From: Leucobacter chironomi DSM 19883
GTDB lineage: Bacteria; Actinomycetota; Actinomycetes; Actinomycetales; Microbacteriaceae
Length of the DNA stretch: 64,000 nucleotides
Direction of reading: 5' to 3'
Assembly (NCBI RefSeq): GCF_000421845.1
Contig: NZ_ATXU01000010.1
Location: 27,365-91,364 of the forward strand
In this document: piece after piece, positions 17,207 to 25,798 of the stretch
Numbering within the stretch: position 1 is the first letter of the stretch
How the letters are laid out: each line of letters opens with the position of its first letter
Translations under genes and position numbers: made by a program
Notes under the pieces: model-generated
Databases searched by the model: none
The model's input: only the letters and a program-made list of their open reading frames with translations
Told to the model about the DNA's origin: nothing

Positions 17207-18175
17207 CTACCGGCGCGCGTCGACGTAGTAGCGCTCGGCGCCCGGGTGCAGCTCCACGGGGGCGGTGAAGATGGCCTGGCGCCGGTCGAGGAACTCGCCC
17301 GCGGCGACCCGGCGGCCGATCGTCTGACGCGAGTCGAAGAGCACCCGCACCACGTCGTAGATGAGCTCCTCGGGTGCGTCCTCGGAGGCGATCAGGTAGT
17401 TCGGCACCGTCATCGTGACGGCGGGCGTCTCGATGCCGTACACGCCCACGGGGAAGTCGGCGAGGCGGTAGACGCCGGCGTGCCCCTCGTTGACGCGATC
17501 CACCGTGTCGGCCTCGATGGAGAGCAGGCGGATCGGCATCGCCTCCGCCAGCCGCTCGATGCCCGGCGTCGGCAGGCCGCCCACCCAGAAGAAGGCGTCG
17601 ATCTCACCGCGCTGCATGGCCTCGATGGAAGCGTCGAGCCCGAGTTCGGGGTTCTCGATCCGGCCCGTCGCGACGTCGGAGGACGCGAGCACGCGAGTCG
17701 CGATGACCTGCACCCCCGAGTTGGGCGCTCCGAGCGAGACCCGGCGCCCCTCCAGGTCGGCGATCCGGCGCACCTCCGACTCGGCGGGCACGACCAGGTG
17801 GACGTACTCGTCGTAGACCCGAGCCGCCGCGCGCACCGGCAGGGGCTCCGCGAAGTAGCCGTCGCCCCGCACCGCATCGGCCGCCGTGTCGCCCTGCGCG
17901 AAGCCGAGCAGGGCCTCCCCCGCCGCGACCCGCAGCAGGTTGTCGACCGAGCCGTGGGTCTCCTCGACTGCGATGTCGATGCCGAGTTCCCGGTGCAGGG
18001 CGCCGGCGAGCTCCTCGCCGTAGGCGTAGTAGACCCCGGTGGTGCCGCCACCGGCGATCTCGAACCGTTCGTTGCCCGTGGTGACCGGCCCGACGCAGCC
18101 GGTGAGTCCGAGCATCGCGGTCGCCAGCGCGACGGCCGCCGCGACGCCCCGCGTGTGCGCCCTGAGCCGCGTCAT
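17207..18175 (-). CDS. TAXI-family solute-binding lipoprotein
   Basis: TAXI (TRAP-associated extracytoplasmic immunogenic) binding protein of 322 aa with lipobox LTGC (Cys27). Family features are GGGTTGVYYAYGEEL at the start of the mature domain, GSVDNLLRVAAGEALLGFAQGD, LGAPNSGVQVIA and the hinge FFWVGGLPTPGI. No TRAP membrane component (DctQM type) is in the window. ATG 18175 overlaps the histidine kinase stop as ATGA, so it is translated with the kinase. That placement, plus the glu operon downstream, suggests it presents a ligand to the kinase rather than feeding a TRAP pump. A TAXI protein of Vibrio is known to bind glutamate, which would fit; this is inference. Confidence 0.85.
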   Translation of the reverse strand: MTRLRAHTRGVAAAVALATAMLGLTGCVGPVTTGNERFEIAGGGTTGVYYAYGEELAGALHRELGIDIAVEETHGSVDNLLRVAAGEALLGFAQGDTAADAVRGDGYFAEPLPVRAAARVYDEYVHLVVPAESEVRRIADLEGRRVSLGAPNSGVQVIATRVLASSDVATGRIENPELGLDASIEAMQRGEIDAFFWVGGLPTPGIERLAEAMPIRLLSIEADTVDRVNEGHAGVYRLADFPVGVYGIETPAVTMTVPNYLIASEDAPEELIYDVVRVLFDSRQTIGRRVAAGEFLDRRQAIFTAPVELHPGAERYYVDARR

Positions 18176-19545
18176 CGTTCACCGCCGGGCAGGCGCAGTG
18201 CGACACGGAGGCCCCCGCCGTCGGGGGCGGAGACCTCGACGCTCCCCTGCAGCGCCGCGAGCAGGTCGGTGGCGATCGCGAGTCCGAGCCCCGAGCCGGG
18301 CACGTTCTGATCTCGCGGGCTGCGCCAGAACCGGCTCGTCACCCGTTCGAGCTCCTCGGGTTCGAGGCCCGGGCCGCGATCCCGCACGGCGATCACGCAC
18401 GAGTCGCCCCCGCGGCGCACCGTCACATCGATGGTCGAGCCCTCGGGTGCGAACTTGAGCGCGTTGTCGATCACGGCGTCGAAGGCACTCTCGACCGCGG
18501 TGCGGTCGGTCGTGCTCATCACGGGCGGGGTGCCGTCGACGCTGAGTCGGAGCCCCCGCTCACGGGCCACATCGCGCCACGCCGCCGCACGGTCCTCGAC
18601 CAGCTCCACCAGATCGACCACGGCGAACGACGAGTCCTGATGTCCGGCTCTCGCCATGTTCAGCAGCGTGTCGAGGATCCGCGACATGCGACGGCCCTCT
18701 TCGCGGGTCTTCTCGATGTCCTCCTCCCAGCGGGCGTCGAGCCCGGTCGCGAGGTATTCGACCCGCATGAGCAGGGCTCCGAGCGGGTTGCGCAGCTCGT
18801 GCGAGGCGTTCATCGCGAACTCCCGCTGCCGCGACACCACGCGCTCGATCTCCTCCGCCATCTGGTTGAAGAGCCGGATCATACGGCGCATCTCCGGCGG
18901 ACCCGTGTCATCGGCGATGCGGGCGTCCATCTCGCCGTGCTCGATGGCGGCCATGGCGTGGTCGACGCGCAGCATCGGCTGCAGCACCCAACGCGCGAGC
19001 CGGAACACCGCGAGGATCAGCAGCCCGATGACGACGGCGCAGACGAGCACCATCAGGGTCCAGTGGGTGAGGATCTCGCCGCGCGGCGCATCGGCGCTCG
19101 CCGAGATCATGACCGCCCCGATCACATTGCCGTCGTCGAACACCGGTTCCACCATTACCGTCTCGCCGAGCGACCAGGGCAGCACCGTCAGATTCGGATC
19201 GCTGCGGCGGCCGGAGAGCGCGAGACCGATCCGCGCCGTCATCTCCTCGTCGATCTCCTCGGGCTGCAGACCACCTGCGGCCCAGAGGGTTCCCGAACGG
19301 TCGAAGACCGCGATCCGCGTGCCGTACAGATCGCTGTACCGCTCCAGCTCGCCCGTCACCACAGCCGGGTTCGCCGCGCGCAGCGACTGGCGAGCACCGG
19401 TGAGGAAGTATCCGAGATCGCCGAGCTGCTGGTTGGAGACCTCCTGCTGGATGCTGCGGGCCACGCTCCACGCGTAGGCGCCGCTCAGGGCCAGCAGGAT
19501 CACCGCCATCGGCACCAGGAACACGATGATGAGACGGGTGCGCAC
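18172..19545 (-). CDS. Sensor histidine kinase
   Basis: Membrane histidine kinase, 457 aa: TM1 about 6-26, an outside sensor domain about 28-160, TM2 about 162-183, HAMP about 184-236, then the phosphoacceptor His249 in ASHELRNPLG. The ATPase domain has an N-box DNALKFAPEG, DRGPGL and GSGLGLAIA. The GTG start at 19545 lies 3 nt after the stop of the response regulator. The gene order regulator-kinase-TAXI is tightly packed with overlaps, so the three are one transcript. The architecture resembles TctE-type kinases, which also work with external binding proteins. Confidence 0.93.
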   Translation of the reverse strand: MRTRLIIVFLVPMAVILLALSGAYAWSVARSIQQEVSNQQLGDLGYFLTGARQSLRAANPAVVTGELERYSDLYGTRIAVFDRSGTLWAAGGLQPEEIDEEMTARIGLALSGRRSDPNLTVLPWSLGETVMVEPVFDDGNVIGAVMISASADAPRGEILTHWTLMVLVCAVVIGLLILAVFRLARWVLQPMLRVDHAMAAIEHGEMDARIADDTGPPEMRRMIRLFNQMAEEIERVVSRQREFAMNASHELRNPLGALLMRVEYLATGLDARWEEDIEKTREEGRRMSRILDTLLNMARAGHQDSSFAVVDLVELVEDRAAAWRDVARERGLRLSVDGTPPVMSTTDRTAVESAFDAVIDNALKFAPEGSTIDVTVRRGGDSCVIAVRDRGPGLEPEELERVTSRFWRSPRDQNVPGSGLGLAIATDLLAALQGSVEVSAPDGGGLRVALRLPGGER

Positions 19546-19548
19546 CGT

Positions 19549-20220
19549 TCAGGCCCCCGCCAGCCGGTATCCGACGCCCCGCAGCGTCGCGATGAGCGAG
19601 GGGCGGCCGAGCTTGCGCCGGATCGAGCCGACGTGCACTTCGAGCGAGCGGTTGAAGCCGCTCCAGTCGGTGCCCCACACCTCGCGGATGATGCGGTCGC
19701 GGGGCACCACGACCCCGGGGTAGCGAGCCAGCACCGCGACGATGTCGAACTCCTTGGGGGTGAGCTCGACCGGGCCGCCGTCGGCCAGCACCAGACGGTT
19801 GCGGAAGTCGATGTAGACCCCGTCGACGGTGAGGCCTGCGGCCTCCCCCGAGTCGACCGGCAGTGGTCGCGTGCGTCGCGTGACGGCCTCGATGCGCGCG
19901 ACGAGCTCTCGCACATCGTAGGGTTTCACCACGAAGTCATCGGCCCCGGCGTGCAGCCCCTTGATGCGCTCCTCGACGTGGCTGCGCGCGGTCGCGACGA
20001 TGATGGGGACTCCCGAAAAGCCGCGGATCCGCCGGCACACGTCGATCCCGTCCATGTCGGGCAGCCCGAGATCGAGCAGCACGGCCTCGGTGTCCGAGCC
20101 GAGCACCTCCAGTGCGGCGGCGCCGCTCGCGGCGCACACGGTCGTGTACCCGGCCTGGCGCAGGAAAGCGCTCAGAGCGTCGGAGACGCGTTCGTCGTCT
20201 TCAACGATCAGGATCTTCAT
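19549..20220 (-). CDS. OmpR-family response regulator
   Basis: Response regulator of 223 aa: receiver domain with acidic pair Glu7/Asp8, phosphoacceptor Asp50, Thr77 and Lys99 (VVKPYD), then an OmpR/PhoB winged helix ending in RRKLG...TLRGVGYRL. ATG 20220 has GGAG about 8 nt upstream, and TAGTCT at 20254-20259 is a likely -10. It heads the regulator-kinase-TAXI operon. The probable target is the repeat-bearing gluA promoter at 17103-17176; no CTTGAG repeats are seen upstream of this gene, so autoregulation is not indicated. Confidence 0.93.
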   Translation of the reverse strand: MKILIVEDDERVSDALSAFLRQAGYTTVCAASGAAALEVLGSDTEAVLLDLGLPDMDGIDVCRRIRGFSGVPIIVATARSHVEERIKGLHAGADDFVVKPYDVRELVARIEAVTRRTRPLPVDSGEAAGLTVDGVYIDFRNRLVLADGGPVELTPKEFDIVAVLARYPGVVVPRDRIIREVWGTDWSGFNRSLEVHVGSIRRKLGRPSLIATLRGVGYRLAGA

Positions 20221-20306
20221 GTCGGGATCTCCGCCTGGTCCGAGGGCACCTCCAGACTAGGCCATCCCGCGCGCCTGTTGCGCAGCCCCGAGCCCCGAGC
20301 CCCTCC

Positions 20307-20383
20307 GTTCAGGGCGTGGATCGCAGCTCAGGCGGAGGTTTTCAGCGAGAACCCCCGCCTGAGCTGCGATCCACGCCCTGAAC
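20307..20383. repeat. Family A inverted repeat, copy 3
   Basis: Arms run from GTTCAGGGCGTGGATCGCAG (20307-20326) inward through the shared core and back out to 20383; one mismatch lies in the inner arm. It is located between the response regulator start and the stop of the APC permease, both leftward. Confidence 0.9.
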
Positions 20384-20432
20384 TGCGACCCCAAGAGGGG
20401 GAGGGCAGGGGCAAAGCGCAGGGGCCGGGCCC

Positions 20433-21845
20433 CTACTCGTACATCCCGATGTTGATCGGCCCGGTGAGATCGGGCGCTGCAGCTCGGAAGCCGCGCGTCT
20501 TCACGACGAGGTAGACGAGACCCGCGGCGAGCCAGATGCCGCCGATGATCATCGACACGGTGTCGAGGCTGAGCCACAGCCAGATGTTGATGACCACGCC
20601 CACCGCCGGCACGAGCACGAACCCGAGCCAGGCTCCCGCCGAACGCCGCTTCAGGAAGCGGAAGAACACGAAGATCACCGAGAGGTTCACGAAGGTGAAG
20701 GCGATGAAGGCGCCGAAGTTGATCATCGAGGCCGCCTGGTCGAGATCCACGAAGAGCGCGGTGAGCGCGATCGCTGCGACGATGAGCACGTTCACCACCG
20801 GCACGCCCGTGCGCTCGTTCACCCCGCCGAAGAGGCGCTTCGGCAGCGCGCCGTCGCGGCCCATCGCGTAGAGCAGGCGCGCGGCGCTCATCTGCTGCGT
20901 GATCCCGCAGCCGAGCACCGCCATCATGTAGCCGCCCACGAAGATCGCCTGGAACGCGGCGCCGCCGATGTACTTCGCGATCTCGGGCGAGGCTCCCACG
21001 ATGTCGCCGAGCTGCGTCACATCGGGGAAGAGCACCTGCATCACGTAGGTGACGGTGATGAAGAAGGCTCCGGCCACGCCGATGATGATGAAGATCGCGC
21101 GCGGGATGTCGCGCTCGGGCTTCTCGGCCTCCTCCGCGAGGGTCGAGACCGCGTCGAAGCCGAGGAAGGAGAGCGCGAGGATCGCCGCACCCGCCGCGAT
21201 CGCCGCGACCTGGATGTCGCTCGAGATGAACGGCCGGGCCGTGAACTCCGCACCGTTCGCACCGTTGACGATGTTGACGATCGTGAGCACCACGAACACG
21301 ACGGCCACGACGAGCTGGATCGAGACGAGCAGCACGTTCATGCTCGCCGCGAGCTTCACGCCCACCAGGTTGAGAGCCGTGCAGATCCCCACCGTCAGCA
21401 GCACCCACACCCAGAACGGCACCTCGGGGAACACCGCCCCCATGTAGATGCCCGAGAGGATCGCGTTGATCATCGGCAGCAGCAGGTAGTCGAGCGTGGC
21501 CGCCCACCCCACGAGGAAGCCGAGGTGCGCGTTGATCGCCTCCTTCGCGTAGGTGTAGGCCGAGCCCGCGATCGGGAAGAAGCGCACCATGCGCGAATAG
21601 CTGAACGCGGTGAACAGCACGGCGACCATCACCATGAGGTAGGCGAGCGGCACATGGCCGCCGGTCTCGTCGGCGACGATGCCGAACATGTCGAACACCG
21701 CGAGCGGCGCCATGTAGGCGAGGCCGATGAACACGAGGTGGCGCAGCTTGAGGGTGCGCTTCAGGGCGCCCCGCTCATGGGTGACGGCGTGCGCGATCTG
21801 GTCATCGCCCGCGGCGACGCCGGTGCGGGAAGGGAGGCTGGTCAT
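20433..21845 (-). CDS. APC-superfamily amino acid/polyamine permease
   Basis: Twelve-helix permease of 470 aa, APC superfamily. Conserved segments are RHLVFIGLAYMAPLAVFDMFG near TM1, SFLGFDAVSTLAEEAEKPERDIPRA (the typical APC motif) and AMGRDGALPKRLF. The substrate is unknown; amino acids or putrescine-like amines are usual. ATG 21845 has AAGGA 8 nt upstream. It follows a secreted-or-cytosolic amidohydrolase gene on the same strand 72 bp away, probably in one transcript under TetR control, so the permease may import the amidohydrolase's substrate. Confidence 0.88.
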   Translation of the reverse strand: MTSLPSRTGVAAGDDQIAHAVTHERGALKRTLKLRHLVFIGLAYMAPLAVFDMFGIVADETGGHVPLAYLMVMVAVLFTAFSYSRMVRFFPIAGSAYTYAKEAINAHLGFLVGWAATLDYLLLPMINAILSGIYMGAVFPEVPFWVWVLLTVGICTALNLVGVKLAASMNVLLVSIQLVVAVVFVVLTIVNIVNGANGAEFTARPFISSDIQVAAIAAGAAILALSFLGFDAVSTLAEEAEKPERDIPRAIFIIIGVAGAFFITVTYVMQVLFPDVTQLGDIVGASPEIAKYIGGAAFQAIFVGGYMMAVLGCGITQQMSAARLLYAMGRDGALPKRLFGGVNERTGVPVVNVLIVAAIALTALFVDLDQAASMINFGAFIAFTFVNLSVIFVFFRFLKRRSAGAWLGFVLVPAVGVVINIWLWLSLDTVSMIIGGIWLAAGLVYLVVKTRGFRAAAPDLTGPINIGMYE

Positions 21846-21917
21846 GGGGGGGTCCTTACACGTCGTTGTGGTGTGCACCGCGGTGCTCCCCGGGCGCGCG
21901 CCCGGGGAACCGGCGGA

Positions 21918-23633
21918 TCAGTGGCTGTGGCAGTGGTGGCTGTCGTCGGGCTCGCTGCAGCTCTGGCCGGCGCCCGCGGGATCCTGCACGGCGGCCGCGG
22001 CTGCGGTGCCGCCGAGCTCGCCGCGGACATCGTGGATCGCGGTCCCGCCGACCACGGTCAGCTCGGCGCGCTGCTCCAGGATCTCGGCCGGATCCATGCA
22101 GTACAGGTCGCCCGACCAGACGACGAGGTCGGCGAGGTAGCCCACGCGCAGCATGCCGAGCGCACCCTCGTGGTGGAACGCCTCGGCGCCGCCCCGCGTG
22201 TACGCCTCGAGCGTCGCGTCGAGGCCGACGCGCTCGCCCTGGGTCCACGCCTGCGAACCGTCGAGACCGGCGCGGGTCATGGCGCTGTAGACGCCCACGA
22301 GCGGATCCATCTCGCCGACCTGCCAGTCGCTCGAGAAGGTGACGCGGGCGCCCGACTCGATCATCGACCGGAAGCGCCACGCGCGATCCCAGCGGGTCTC
22401 GCCGACGTTCTCCATCCAGGTGCCGGCCACGAGATCCGGTGAGGCGTGGCGGGGCTGCATCGCCGCGACGACGCCGAGCTCGCGGAAGCGGGGCAGATCC
22501 TCGGGGGCGAGGCACTCGACGTGCACGATGCCGTGGCGGGTGTCGGTGCGGCCGTTCGCGCGCTGGGCGGCTTCGATCGAGTCGAGGGTGAGGCGGATGC
22601 CCCAGTCGCCGGTGGCGTGCGTGTGCACCTGGTAGCCGAGGCGGTCGAGCTCGGTGAAGAGCCTGGTGAACTCTGTGGGTTCGAGGCTCGTGTGCCCGCG
22701 ATGGCCGGGACGGTTGGCGTAGTCCTGCAGCATCGCGGCGGTGTGCGGCTCGATCACGTCGTCGGCGTAGAGCTTGACGGGGCCGAGCTTGAAGCGCTCG
22801 TGTTGGGGCGTCTCGCGGATCGCCTCGGTGATGCGGGCGCGGAAGTCGCCGTCGGCGCCGACGGGGTGGTAGATCGCGGCGATCGTGCGGCTGGTGAGGC
22901 GTCCCTCGCGCTCGGCGCGGGCGAAGAGGTCGAGCTCGGCGAGCGGCACCTGCGGCTCAACCACGGTGGTGATGCCGAAGCGAGCGGCCATGTCGAGGCT
23001 GTTCGCGATCTTCGCGTAGCGGCGATCCGGCGAGTACATGGGGATGTCGCGCTGCAGCTCGGCGAGGCCGTTGATCGTCATGGCGCTCGTGTAGAAATCG
23101 GTGACCCAGCCGGTGGGCTCGCCGGTGGTCGCGTCGATCTCGGGGTTGCCCCAGGCGATGTCGCCGCCGTTCAGGATGCCGAGCTTCGCGAGCGCGGGCC
23201 GGTTGAGCCACACGGAGTGCTGGTCGTAGGTGGTGATGAAGACGGGCTTGTCAGTGACGCCCACGAGGTCGTCGGCGTTCGGGCGGCGGCCCTCGACGAC
23301 GGAGTAGAGGGCGTTCTCGGCGCAGATCCACTCGAGTTCGGGGTGGGTCTCGGCGAACTCGGCGATGCGGGCGCGCACGACGTCGAGGCTCGTGACCTGG
23401 TCGAGGCTCACGGCGAGGTCGTCGAAGCCGAGCAGCAGGTGGTTGTGCGTGTCGGCGACGCCGGGGGTCAGCAGGCGCCCTTCGAGCTGCACGGTGCGGC
23501 GGGCCGCGGGGGCGTCTGCGGCGGATCCCACGTAGGAGATCCGGTCGCCGGTGACGCCGAGGGCCTCGACCCAGGGCTGGTCGGGGTCGAAGGTGCGGAT
23601 CCTGCCACCGGTGTAGAGCGTGTCGACGGCCAT
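21918..23633 (-). CDS. Amidohydrolase family protein (YtcJ-like)
   Basis: Metal-dependent hydrolase of 571 aa in the amidohydrolase_3/YtcJ group: TPGVADTHNHLLLGF (metal His pair), a long insert domain, HTHATGDWGIR, RHGIVHVECL and FSSDWQVGEMDPL. The substrate is unknown; family members act on N-substituted amides, formamides or lactones. A C-terminal tail of about 25 aa rich in Cys and His (CSEPDDSHHCHSH) is unusual and looks metal-binding. ATG 23633 has CAGGAG at ideal spacing. The promoter (TTGACA/TACTCT) overlaps an 18-bp palindrome, and a TetR gene is divergent, so it is probably repressed until an inducer appears. Confidence 0.85.
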   Translation of the reverse strand: MAVDTLYTGGRIRTFDPDQPWVEALGVTGDRISYVGSAADAPAARRTVQLEGRLLTPGVADTHNHLLLGFDDLAVSLDQVTSLDVVRARIAEFAETHPELEWICAENALYSVVEGRRPNADDLVGVTDKPVFITTYDQHSVWLNRPALAKLGILNGGDIAWGNPEIDATTGEPTGWVTDFYTSAMTINGLAELQRDIPMYSPDRRYAKIANSLDMAARFGITTVVEPQVPLAELDLFARAEREGRLTSRTIAAIYHPVGADGDFRARITEAIRETPQHERFKLGPVKLYADDVIEPHTAAMLQDYANRPGHRGHTSLEPTEFTRLFTELDRLGYQVHTHATGDWGIRLTLDSIEAAQRANGRTDTRHGIVHVECLAPEDLPRFRELGVVAAMQPRHASPDLVAGTWMENVGETRWDRAWRFRSMIESGARVTFSSDWQVGEMDPLVGVYSAMTRAGLDGSQAWTQGERVGLDATLEAYTRGGAEAFHHEGALGMLRVGYLADLVVWSGDLYCMDPAEILEQRAELTVVGGTAIHDVRGELGGTAAAAAVQDPAGAGQSCSEPDDSHHCHSH

Positions 23634-23688
23634 GTCATCTCCTGCGAGTTCGGTCGGGCCGCCGGTGCGGCCGAGTTCTTTAACTCCA

Positions 23689-23715
23689 GAGTAAATTAAT
23701 TTACTCATTTGTCAA
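23689..23715 (-). promoter_or_regulatory. Amidohydrolase promoter with 18-bp palindromic operator
   Basis: GAGTAAATTAATTTACTC (23689-23706) is a perfect 18-bp palindrome and markedly AT-rich. Read leftward, TTGACA (23710-23715), a 16-bp spacer and TACTCT form a promoter whose spacer and -10 lie within the palindrome. The divergent TetR gene starts 85 bp away, making it the obvious repressor. Confidence 0.85.
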
Positions 23716-23790
23716 GAAACGCCTGCGGACCGCCGCCGACGCTGCCGCGCCGAGGCCGTGCGCGGCGCGGCGCCTGGCATACTGGCAGGC

Positions 23791-24390
23791 ATGGCACGCC
23801 CGAGCACCCAGAAGCAGCGCCGCCGCGAAGTGGTCGACGCGGCCCTCACCGCCGCCGCCGAGCACGGCCTGCGCAACCTTTCGCTCACCGACGTCGCCAA
23901 CCAGGCCGGGGTGACGCGCGGCGCACTGCTCTACTACTACGACGACCTCGAAGCGATCCTCGTCGAGGCGCACGCCGCCGGCATGGAGCGCGTCGGCGCC
24001 GAACGCGCCGCGCTCGTCTCGCAGCAGCAGGGGGCGGCGGCGAAGCTCGCGACGGCCGTCGAGGCCGGCCTCCCCGAAGGCCCCGACGACGCGCTCATGC
24101 GGCTGCTCTACGAGTTCGACGTGCTGGCCGGCAAGTCGCCGCTGCACGACGAGCTCGTGCAGCGGCTCTACCGGGAGCAGCTCGAGCTCTACCGCGGCAT
24201 CCTCGCCGAAGGGGTCGCCGGCGGCGCATTCGCGCTGACCGGCCCGCTCGACGACATCGCCATGAACTTCGTCGCCCTCGAAGACGCCTACGGCCTGCAC
24301 ATCGTGGCCGGTGGCAGCATCACGCTCGACGACGCCCGGCGCGCGATCCGCCTCTTCGCCGAGCAGGCCGGGGCTCCCCTCCCTCTCTAA
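23791..24390 (+). CDS. TetR-family transcriptional regulator
   Basis: TetR regulator of 199 aa: N-terminal HTH (VVDAALTAAAEHGL then LTDVANQAGVTRGALLYYYD, about 15-52) and a C-terminal ligand-binding domain with TetR_C-like helices. ATG 23791 is chosen because a CATACT -10-like hexamer ends 7 nt before it and the protein then begins MARPSTQKQRRR, typical for the family; the mRNA would be leaderless. It is divergent from the amidohydrolase-permease pair, whose promoter holds an 18-bp palindrome. Most likely it represses those genes; the inducer is unknown. Confidence 0.88.
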   Translation: MARPSTQKQRRREVVDAALTAAAEHGLRNLSLTDVANQAGVTRGALLYYYDDLEAILVEAHAAGMERVGAERAALVSQQQGAAAKLATAVEAGLPEGPDDALMRLLYEFDVLAGKSPLHDELVQRLYREQLELYRGILAEGVAGGAFALTGPLDDIAMNFVALEDAYGLHIVAGGSITLDDARRAIRLFAEQAGAPLPL

Positions 24391-24420
24391 CCCCCACCCA
24401 GCCCTCGCCCCACCTGTACC

Positions 24421-24507
24421 CCGCAGTTCAGGGCGTGGATCGCAGCTCAGGCGGAGCCTTTCAGCAGAAAGCCCAGTTTGAACTGCGATCCACGCCCTGA
24501 ACTGCGG
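24421..24507. repeat. Family A inverted repeat, copy 4
   Basis: The outer arms (24421-24445 and 24483-24507) are perfect 25-bp complements, while the inner arms have diverged (loop side AGCCTTTCAGCAGAAAGCCC). It lies between the convergent tetR and ilvA genes. Confidence 0.9.
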
Positions 24508-24550
24508 GAGAGGGCGGGGTCGGGAGAGGGCGGGAGAGGGTGGGGCGGGG

Positions 24551-25798
24551 TTAGTACCGCTCGCCCACCCGCACGGTGTACCCGGCGTCGCGCAGCGCCT
24601 GCGCGACCGCGTCGCCGTGCTCGTGCCCGCGCGTCTCGATGTGCAGCTCAAGCTCGACCTGGCTGACCGGCAGCTCCGTCGCGTGGCGCGTGTGGATCAC
24701 CTCGACCACGTTCGCGTTCTGCGACGCCACAATCGACGCCGTCCGCACCAGCTGACCCGGCACGTCCGGCAGCAGGATGCGCAGCTTGAGATAGCGCGCC
24801 GACGCGGCGAGGCCGTGGCCGATCACGCGCTGCAGCAGCAGCGGATCGATGTTGCCGCCCGACAGGATCGTCGCCGTCACACCGGAGGCGTGCACCTTGC
24901 CAGCGAGGATCGCCGCGACACCCGCGGCGCCGGCCGGCTCGACCACCAGCTTCGCCCGCTCCAGCAGCATGACGATGGCGCGCGCGATGTCGTCGTCGCT
25001 GACGGTGACGACCTCGTCGACGTACTCGCGCACCATCTCGAAGTTCAGCTCGCCGGGGCGGGCGACCGCGATGCCGTCGGCGATCGTGGGCCGCGTCTCG
25101 ATCGTCACCGGATGCCCGGCCTCGAGCGACGGCTTGTAGGGAGCCGCATTCTCGGACTGCACGCCGATCACCCGCATCGGGCGACCTTCGCGGGCTGCCC
25201 ACTGCTTCGCCGCCGCGGCGACGCCGGAGATGAGGCCGCCGCCGCCGATCGGCACGACGAGGGTCTCGATCTCGGGCTGCAGCTGCAGCATCTCGAGCGC
25301 GACCGTTCCCTGTCCCTCGATCACGGCGGGGTGATCGAACGGCGGGATGAAGATCGCCCCGCTCTCCTCGACGAACTGCTGCGCAGCCCGGTTCGTCTCG
25401 TCGAAGGTGGCACCCTCGAGCACCACCTCGGCCCCGTAGTGCTTCGTGGCCTGCAGCTTCGGCAGAGCGACGCCGAGCGGCATGAAGATCGTGGCCTTGA
25501 TCCCGAGCTCGCGCGCCGCGAAGGCGACGCCCTGCGCGTGATTGCCGGCCGAGGCGGCCACGACACCGCGCGCCCGCTCCTCGGGCGTGAGCTGCGTCAG
25601 GCGGTTGTAGGCGCCGCGCAGCTTGTAGGCTCCGGTGCGCTGCAGGTTCTCGCACTTCAGGTAGACCGCGGGGACATCGAGCACCTCGGCGAGATAGCGC
25701 GACGACTCGAACGGGGTGCGCTGGGTGACCCGGTGCACGGTCTTGAGCGCGCGCTCGAAATCATCCAGCGTGGGGGCGGTACGAGCGGCCTCGCTCAT
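24551..25798 (-). CDS. ilvA: Threonine ammonia-lyase (threonine dehydratase)
   Basis: PLP enzyme of 415 aa converting threonine to 2-oxobutanoate and ammonia. The catalytic domain has the PLP-lysine (Lys59) in TGAYKLRGAYN, SAGNHAQGVA and the phosphate-binding VPIGGGGLISG. A C-terminal ACT-like domain (about 335-415) is present; one such domain and this length fit the catabolic/short type rather than the two-ACT biosynthetic enzyme. ATG 25798 overlaps the stop of the AI-2E gene as ATGA. Feedback by isoleucine cannot be judged from sequence. Confidence 0.92.
   Translation of the reverse strand: MSEAARTAPTLDDFERALKTVHRVTQRTPFESSRYLAEVLDVPAVYLKCENLQRTGAYKLRGAYNRLTQLTPEERARGVVAASAGNHAQGVAFAARELGIKATIFMPLGVALPKLQATKHYGAEVVLEGATFDETNRAAQQFVEESGAIFIPPFDHPAVIEGQGTVALEMLQLQPEIETLVVPIGGGGLISGVAAAAKQWAAREGRPMRVIGVQSENAAPYKPSLEAGHPVTIETRPTIADGIAVARPGELNFEMVREYVDEVVTVSDDDIARAIVMLLERAKLVVEPAGAAGVAAILAGKVHASGVTATILSGGNIDPLLLQRVIGHGLAASARYLKLRILLPDVPGQLVRTASIVASQNANVVEVIHTRHATELPVSQVELELHIETRGHEHGDAVAQALRDAGYTVRVGERY

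Noticed and set aside
17207..18175. TAXI gene as part of a TRAP transporter operon
   Set aside because: No DctQ/DctM-type membrane genes lie on either side; the neighbours are a kinase and an ABC importer.
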